DNA from: Amia ocellicauda
Lineage: Eukaryota; Chordata; Actinopteri; Amiiformes; Amiidae
Direction of reading: 5' to 3'
DNA: 64,000 nucleotides
Assembly (NCBI RefSeq): GCF_036373705.1
Contig: NC_089863.1
Coordinates: forward strand, 10,736,857 to 10,800,856
Positions 56,401 to 64,000 of this stretch are shown piece after piece (position 1 is the stretch's first letter; every line of letters begins with the position of its first letter). The notes below the pieces were generated by a model, which was not told the origin of the DNA, did not search any database, and was given only the letters and a program-made list of their open reading frames with translations. The position numbers and the translations under genes are program-made.

Positions 56401-56935
56401 TGGATTGTCTGCCATCCGTCATAGGTCCAGATGAATGTGAGACAGAGGAAATAGAAAATGTTTATTATTGTTCAAAGGCAAACACTATATACATTTTCTG
56501 AACCCTCTTAAAGGACAGTTAAGTTCAGTTAAAATAAAATAGATAGATTGAGAGAGAGAGCAAGGGAGAGAGAGAGATCAACAGAGAGATAAATAGACAG
56601 ATAGATTGATAAACAGATCATTGAAAGCACAGGTATTCTAAAACTTTGCACTGCGTGAAGTATACCTTAGCACAGTTTGCATGGACTCTTTTTCAATGAT
56701 CAGCTGCAGAGTTATAAAGGATTTCAGGATTGAGGAAATGAGCACACAACACGTCCATAAACAGTGAACCACAAAGCAGATTTAAAAATGATTTTCAAAT
56801 TGCATTTATTTTTTTCCCTGTCAGCCTAAGTTCGTGAAGACCAGCACTGCAAAGCAGACTGTCAGTCTACAGTAAAACAGCATCCAGAATATTTTCATAA
56901 GGAGACAGTGAAAAGGTGAAAGTTTTGCTACTGAC
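56401..56935 (-). other. Receptor H intron
   Basis: Collinear with receptor G intron minus its hAT insertion, about 540 bp. No coding region. Confidence 0.55.
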
Positions 56936-57030
56936 CTGCTTGCTGGAGAGTGGAAGCTTGACAGGTGGTCTGTGTGTCTGACACAGAAGAATGGGGCATG
57001 GGGGGGTGTGGGCAGAAGACGTTGGTGTTC
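56936..57030 (-). other. Candidate untranslated first exon of receptor H
   Basis: Minus strand ends CTCTCCAGCAAGCAG|GTCAGTAGC, donor at 56935, matching the G copy. Confidence 0.55.
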
Positions 57031-57364
57031 CACATTGAAATTAGAAAAAACCACAAGGGCTTGTAAATTAGTCAAACAGAGACATGATATCTTGCTTATT
57101 TGTGTTAGCATCAGGGTTATAAATGTAAAACACTCTGATAATGGTTTGGGGGAGACATCACCTACCTCTGTTGTGCACTGAAATGATCACTCATAATAAA
57201 TGTACTGAATCTGTAAACCATTCATTTCATGCAGTGATCTGCGAACAGTGTGTAAACCATGAATATTTGTATTAAAGTTTGCATATACAACATAAACATT
57301 GTAAATATATGAGTTTCAGCAATCGCTGGCACTACAATAGGTTTACTAAACCTTAAATGCAGGG
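57031..57364. other. Upstream of receptor H, no gene
   Basis: 57031-57190 still aligns with 48360-48490 upstream of G (AAAATGGTTTGCGGGAGACA versus AATGGTTTGGGGGAGACATC). Beyond that no feature. Confidence 0.55.
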
Positions 57365-58600
57365 TGCCTTATCCCAGGGAGTTTATATAAAACAGATTAT
57401 CCAGTCAAGGAAGGATGGACAGCAGCTTTAATCTAAAAACAGTCCACATTCACCGATGTCACAAAAAAGGAAGGGCGAATCTCTTAAATGCATCTGATAT
57501 AAATTAATCATTAGCACCATCTATTACCTTGTCAACCACATTTAGAGGTAGAGGATGTGCCATGTATTACTTTTAAATGTTCAAAAAACATCAAGGACAA
57601 ATTGATACATTCGGTAAGTCCAAAACCAGACTTGGGAAATACGTGGTTGCCAACACCCCAGAGTGGTAACTTTAAATGTGGTCATTGTATACATTGCTCC
57701 AATACTCAAAATACAAAATATATCTCTCATCCTCACTCTGGTAGAAAAATTCAGATAAATGGTTTTATCAATTGCAATACTGCTGGGGTTATTTATATGT
57801 TGACGTGTCCCTGTGGATTAGTCTATGTGTGGACAGACTAAAAGAGCACTTAAGATTTGGATCGCTGAACACAAAGCAGTGATTAGAAATCAAAATGTAC
57901 AGTACTCTATAGCCAAACACTACATGAAGGCTTGGCATGGATCTTCACCACACTCGCTTTGTTTTGTGGGTTTGAAGAAGATTAGTATACCTGAAAGATG
58001 AGGGAATCTGGTAAATTTGTTACTGAGGGGAGAGGCATATTGGATATTGGCGTTACAAACATAATAACCACTGGGACTTAATGAGGATCTGAATTTCTGT
58101 TCTTTAATTTGAAAATGTATTTTTAATAATGTTTGAATTCATTGTCAATTGTCTAATAATTCATTGAAAAAGTAACAAATTAATAATTTACATTATTTTA
58201 ATTGAATAATGGATTGATAATGAATTACATGTAAATGTTGTCTTACTAATAATGGAATATTCACACTTTGTTGAAACAATTGTGATGAAGTATAATTGTT
58301 AATTGAATATAGAAAGGATGGTGCTAATGATTCATTTATTTCAGATGCATTTAAGAGATTCACCCATCCTTTTTTCACGATGCTCTGAGGAAGATAAATC
58401 GAAACGCATAAGCATCATGATGGTCACTTTTTCTCCAATAAACAGTGAATGTGGATTGTTTTTAGATAGGAGCTGCTGTTCATCCTCCCTTGACTGGATA
58501 ATCTGTTTTATATATATTCTAGTTATATGTAAACCTATTGTAAATATAAAGTTATCAAATAGTTTACCATTAGCACTAAATCTTATTTACAAAAGTACTA
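57365..58600 (+). mobile_element. Penelope-like element, 5'-truncated, with inverted terminal copy
   Basis: Frame 57557-57841 and, after a one-base frameshift near 57831, 57832-58065 encode the C-terminal GIY-YIG endonuclease: FKCGHCIHCSN, GVIYMLTCPCGLVYV, then CGQTKRALK, IAEHKAVIRN and LVNLLLRGEAYWI. The reverse transcriptase is missing. The 3' region 58315-58515 occurs inverted at 57381-57520, the inverted-copy arrangement known for Penelope-like elements. The 3' copy holds about 65 bp that the inverted copy lacks, with CTGAGGA at 58385 and GAAA at 58401 resembling a hammerhead ribozyme core. Inactive. Confidence 0.85.
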
Positions 58601-58619
58601 AATTTGTAAGCCATTAATT

Positions 58620-60090
58620 TCATGCTGTAGTAGCTGCCTTATCGGTGACTGAAACTATAGGGTGATGAAGCTGAGACATACTCTGATATTTTGCTCTAAT
58701 ACAGGCAGAGGACAGATTTGAATAATAGGGAGTATCATGTAATCAAGCTGATCTAATTTGACAGTTAAAGTATCAGGGGAAAAATAAATTCTAGAGGCTG
58801 CTCAAAACCAGAGAAGGGGAGAGCACAAAGTGCAGAATCAGATCAGGGTTTGAAAGCTGCATGGAAGATATCGTACTGACTGCGGGATGTTTATTCCTTC
58901 ATTCTAAATTACTCTGAAAGGTGTTGGTATAAACTTGACAGACTTGTGCTTGAGGATAATTAATGTATTAAAAATGTAGAAAACTATCCATCCATCCTTT
59001 TTCAATAAATTTCCATTAATTACAGGGTGGAGTTGAGCTAGAGGCTAGCGCAGCAAACACACAGTGCAAGGCAGGGTACTCCCTGGATGATAAACCAGTC
59101 CATCACCTGTCATAATTAGAATGAGAATAAGAATATGTAATTTTATTACTTGAATAGAAATATTAATCAGCTCTTCATTCATCATATTCATCAACACAGG
59201 CAAAACAGTGAGCAGACCCAAATATGCATCGGTTCAACAAACCCTCTAGCAGGGGTGGCTTTCCACAGGGAAATCCAAATTGTTAACTGCTTAGCTGAAC
59301 CAATTGTGGGTCTCAATTAGGCAAAATGTCCCTGTGTGCAAAGTATCCATTGATTGGTTATTTAGAGAGACCTGGAAAACTTGCAGGATTGCGGCTCTCC
59401 AGGCTCTAGAGTGGCTGCACACAGCTCTGAAACTGCCATCAGAAAACAGAAAGGGCTACAGGAATGGGGCACTATGGAGACATATAGATTTACATTAGTT
59501 TGGGTACCAAACAGGGTATACATACAGTAGAGAAAAAATATCTAAGAGCTGAATGCTGTTCTTTCCCATCCCGTTCTGTTTCTGTCTAATGCTTTCTTTC
59601 TTCTCCTTCCTCTTTGTACAGATGAACATAAGAGCAGCTATAAACCAGAACTGACCATATGGCCTAATCCAGCTAGCTTGATTGTTTTTTAACTAGCTCA
59701 TTGAGACATACATTTCATCCAGCCCTTCTCCACCCAGAGAGTGTGCTTCCAGGGCACAGCTGAGTACTGCCTTATCAGTAGCTGAAACTATAGTGACAAA
59801 GTAGTCACAGTCTCTAATAATTAGAGCTATGACAAACAGAGGAGTGATTTGAATAACAGGGAGTTTCGTGTGATCAAGCTGATCTAATTTGACAGTTAAA
59901 GTAGCAGGAAGGGAGAGAGGGAGATGACAAATTGCTGAATCAGATTGGGGTTTGAAAGGTGCATGATACAATCTCTAGAAGGATGCCATACTGATCATTG
60001 GATCTGATCATTAATTTGATTTAAAAGTCTCTAACATGACTATGAAGGATGCTGACACAAACCTGAGAGACTTGTATTAAAAGTATATAA
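58620..60090. repeat. Tandem pair of unclassified 340-bp blocks
   Basis: 58620-58960 and 59740-60090 share CTGCCTTATC, CTGAAACTATAG, TGATCAAGCTGATCTAATTTGACAGT-like text and GGGTTTGAAAG. Spacing is about 1.1 kb. No gene lies between them; 58961-59739 is AT-rich with no recognised feature. Confidence 0.7.
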
Positions 60091-61560
<1,470 letters not shown>

Positions 61561-61766
61561 TAGGTCAGGAAAACAGAATATACTAGATAAAAGAATAAAT
61601 GACAAATGTTTGATCTTGCTTGTCAGTGACTGAGTTCCTGAACTAAGCCACAGGAATAAACAGAAAAACAAAATTAACTGTAAACTACATGGCATTCAAT
61701 AAATACAAGCCGTATTAATTCTTATAACTGTAATCTTAATTGTCAATATTGACCAAGTTTTAAAGT
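61561..61766. other. No gene seen
   Basis: Short AT-rich spacer. Confidence 0.5.
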
Positions 61767-62310
61767 TTGACCACCTGCCTAATATTGTGTAGGTCCCCCT
61801 TTTGCCACCAAAACAGCCCTGACCCATCAAGGCATGGACTCCACTAGACCTCTGTAGGTGTGCTGTGGTATCTGGCACCAAGACGTTAGCAGCAGATCCT
61901 TTAAGTCCTGCAAGTTGCGAGGCGGGGCCTCCATGGATCGGACTTGTTGTCCAGCACATCCCACAGATGCTCGATTGGATTGAGATCTGGGGAATTTTTA
62001 GGCCAAGTCAACACCTTGAACTCGTGATTCATCAGACCAGGCCACCTTCTTCCATTGCTCCGTGGTCCAGTTCTGATGCTCACGTGCCCATTGTAGGCGC
62101 TTTCGGCAGTGGACAGGGGTCAGCATGGGCACCCTGACTGGTCTGCGGCTACGCAGCCCCATATGCAACAAACTGCGATGCACTGTGTGTCCTGACACCT
62201 TTCTATCAGAACCAGCATTCACTTTTTCAGCAATTTGAGCTACAGTAACTCGTCTGTTGGATTGGACCACACGGGCCAGCCTTCCCTCCCCACGTGCATC
62301 AATGAGCCAT
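61767..62310 (-). mobile_element. Internally deleted Tc1-like element, same family as 23400-23998
   Basis: The terminal part ACCACCTGCCTAATATTGTG is at the left edge, but the outer inverted repeat is lost. Minus strand: WSDES near 62030, HTVHRSLLHMGLRSRRPVRV at 62160 and NSPDLNPIEHLWDVLDNK at 61965. The middle of the catalytic domain (second Asp) is deleted. A TA microsatellite follows at 62311-62331. Confidence 0.85.
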
Positions 62311-62331
62311 ATATATATATATATATATATA

Positions 62332-62850
62332 ATTATTTAATCCCTGTTTAAAATTATATATGCTGACTTGTCTCTGGTGTTACATGCCACTTTCACAAAA
62401 CAACAGACTTGGGTAGAAATCTGCTCTAAATTAAATGCTTTAGTGGGTCCTGGTGCCCTACTCTTTTACCACCACATGGCGTAGTTTGCTACAGTGAGTG
62501 CCCCGTGACATAAGTTCCCTTGTGTCCTGTAGCCATTGTTACATCCGCAGCTAATTCAGTGTCCTCTAAGAAATACAAACAAACTTGTTTCTGTGGCATC
62601 TTCACACGCTCGCCTATATATAAGAATGAAACTGGCTCATTGAAGAAAAATACAATGCGAAGAAAATGTGAACACTTCTGTTTTTTACTTCTGGCAAATT
62701 AGTTACAAATTAATACATTTGCTACATAATTAATTAATAAACTGGCTATATATTGTCATTTAAATTAACTTGAGACCATTCCACAGTACTGAAAATAAAA
62801 AGCCTATCTTTGATATTTTTAAAATGATATTTTGGAAATAATGACAGTTC
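62332..62850. other. No gene seen
   Basis: Intergenic, AT-rich. Confidence 0.5.
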
Positions 62851-62973
62851 AGAACATAAGAAAGTTTACAAACGAGAGGAGGCCATTCGACCCATCGTGC
62901 TCGTTTGGTGTCCATTAATAACTGAGTGATCCAAGGATCCTATCCAGTCTATTTTTGAATGTTCACAAATTTT
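62851..62973 (-). mobile_element. CR1 LINE 3' tail only
   Basis: AGAACATAAGAAAGTTTACA and CATCGTGCTCGTTTGGTGTC match the tail of the CR1 copy at 611-740. Severe 5' truncation. Confidence 0.82.
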
Positions 62974-64000
62974 TTCAACATTTTTGACATTGTCAAATAT
63001 ATTTACTATGATTATTATTCATACATATGATATTTTAAAGTTGTATAGGTCCGTTTAGTAAAACAAGTTGCACAGATATCATATAATATCTGTTGGCATA
63101 TAGTCGGACATGATCCATCTCCCTGACTGTAACTGCAGTCCGACCATGACAGCCAAATGCTGATGTCGGTCATCCTCCACCTCCCCGGCCTACAAGAGAG
63201 CTCGGGTCATATTGCTTTCCATTAATTGCACTGTATTATAGGTGTAACCATGCTAAATCAGCCTGTGGCATGACACATGGAGATTCCCTTCTACCCTTCT
63301 ATTCTTCTAATTGATTAGTTGACTACGCCACCTTAGGAATTTCACTCAAGGAAATACTTATAACTAAGGCCCTGTCCCCCAATGCAGACCCCTCATAACA
63401 AACAAGAGTAAGCAGAGATGTGAATGAGATAATTTATTACCCAACCTGAGTAATACATTACAAGTGTAATTACATCAATCATAAATCCCAAAACCATCCG
63501 TGAATATATATAAATGAACTATAATAAAACACTGCACACATACTTTCCAGAAGAAAAACAACATTATAAATAAGTGAAACAAAAAATAAATCCAGAAAAA
63601 TAAATATAGAAATAACCCAATCACTAGTTCACTGTAACAGAGCAATTACTGTCTACAATCAACAATGAACAACAGAAAACAATGGCATAAAAGATATGAA
63701 GACATGCAGCTGACACTTTCTCCTTCTCACCTATGTCACAAAACCCTTTGGGCAAACAGACAAAACAGCTCAAGTGCCCTGGTGTAAGGAAAGATAAAAA
63801 CTTGTTGCCCAGAAATGATGTTAGGCTCGAAGAAGGCTTCATGAAGCAGTATACCCTTCCAAAGCACAATGTTGTGATACAATGGTTCAAAGCCCCATGG
63901 CACCTTGCCAGAAACCATGTGATCACTGCAAATGAAGCTTTGTTACATCACACCAGCTGCTGACTGTCAAATTGGTTTAGAATACATGTTGGTGTATCAA
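62974..64000. other. No gene seen
   Basis: About 1 kb of intergenic DNA. The longest frames (63624-63963) overlap on both strands and have no recognisable content. Confidence 0.5.

Overview
The window is animal nuclear DNA, and everything points to a ray-finned fish. It carries single-coding-exon class A GPCR genes and a typical fish transposon mix (Tc1-like, hAT, CR1, L2 and Penelope-like elements), with many AT, TTA/AAT and GA microsatellites. The CR1 3' tail and transposon types would fit an early-branching ray-finned lineage as well as a teleost. I cannot name the species.

The only clear host genes form one family: a local cluster of orphan rhodopsin-class receptors of the delta (purinergic/proton-sensor-like) branch, on both strands. 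Four are intact: 5662-6612 (+), 29750-30745 (+), 45130-46089 (-) and 55346-56287 (-). They belong to a subfamily with GLPxN or GLPxI in TM1, ERY in TM3 and DPxLY in TM7. At least one related pseudogene (13988-14230) also sits here. A second subfamily, with LPANC in TM1 and SPLLC in TM7, is present only as wrecks: 159-2070 (split by a CR1 LINE), 12557-12905, 17449-18355, 31615-31770, 33280-33415 and 53978-54333.

The receptors share a gene plan. An untranslated first exon ends in a clear splice donor. After an intron of 0.6-3.3 kb comes a second exon, which starts with a leader related to a 33-bp minisatellite unit and runs into the start codon and whole reading frame. First exons and promoters are duplicated more often than intact coding regions, so several orphan promoter/exon-1 copies remain (about 4.5, 4.9, 32.3, 35.5 and 40.6 kb). 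Two larger duplications are visible: 25.1-29.1 kb with 33.5-37.7 kb, and 45.1-48.5 kb with 55.3-57.2 kb.

Layout: 0-6.6 kb, minisatellite, broken receptor, CR1 pieces, duplicated first exons and receptor B. 6.6-12.5 kb, Tc1 and hAT remnants. 12.5-18.5 kb, three broken receptors, a second minisatellite and a complete Tc1-like element. 18.5-25 kb, LTR-element remnant, a second Tc1-like element with an intact transposase, and an unusual GATATC-palindrome cluster. 25-38 kb, segmental duplication with receptor C. 38-45 kb, repeats, a relic leader and Tc1 elements. 45-57 kb, duplicated receptors G and H with an L2 LINE between them. 57-64 kb, a Penelope-like element, L2, Tc1 and CR1 pieces, and no host gene I can support.

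The receptors presumably sit in the plasma membrane and signal through G proteins. Their ligand is unknown. Their most striking features are the lack of any extracellular-loop-2 cysteine and, in receptor C, an exchange of the usual residues at 2.50 and 7.49.
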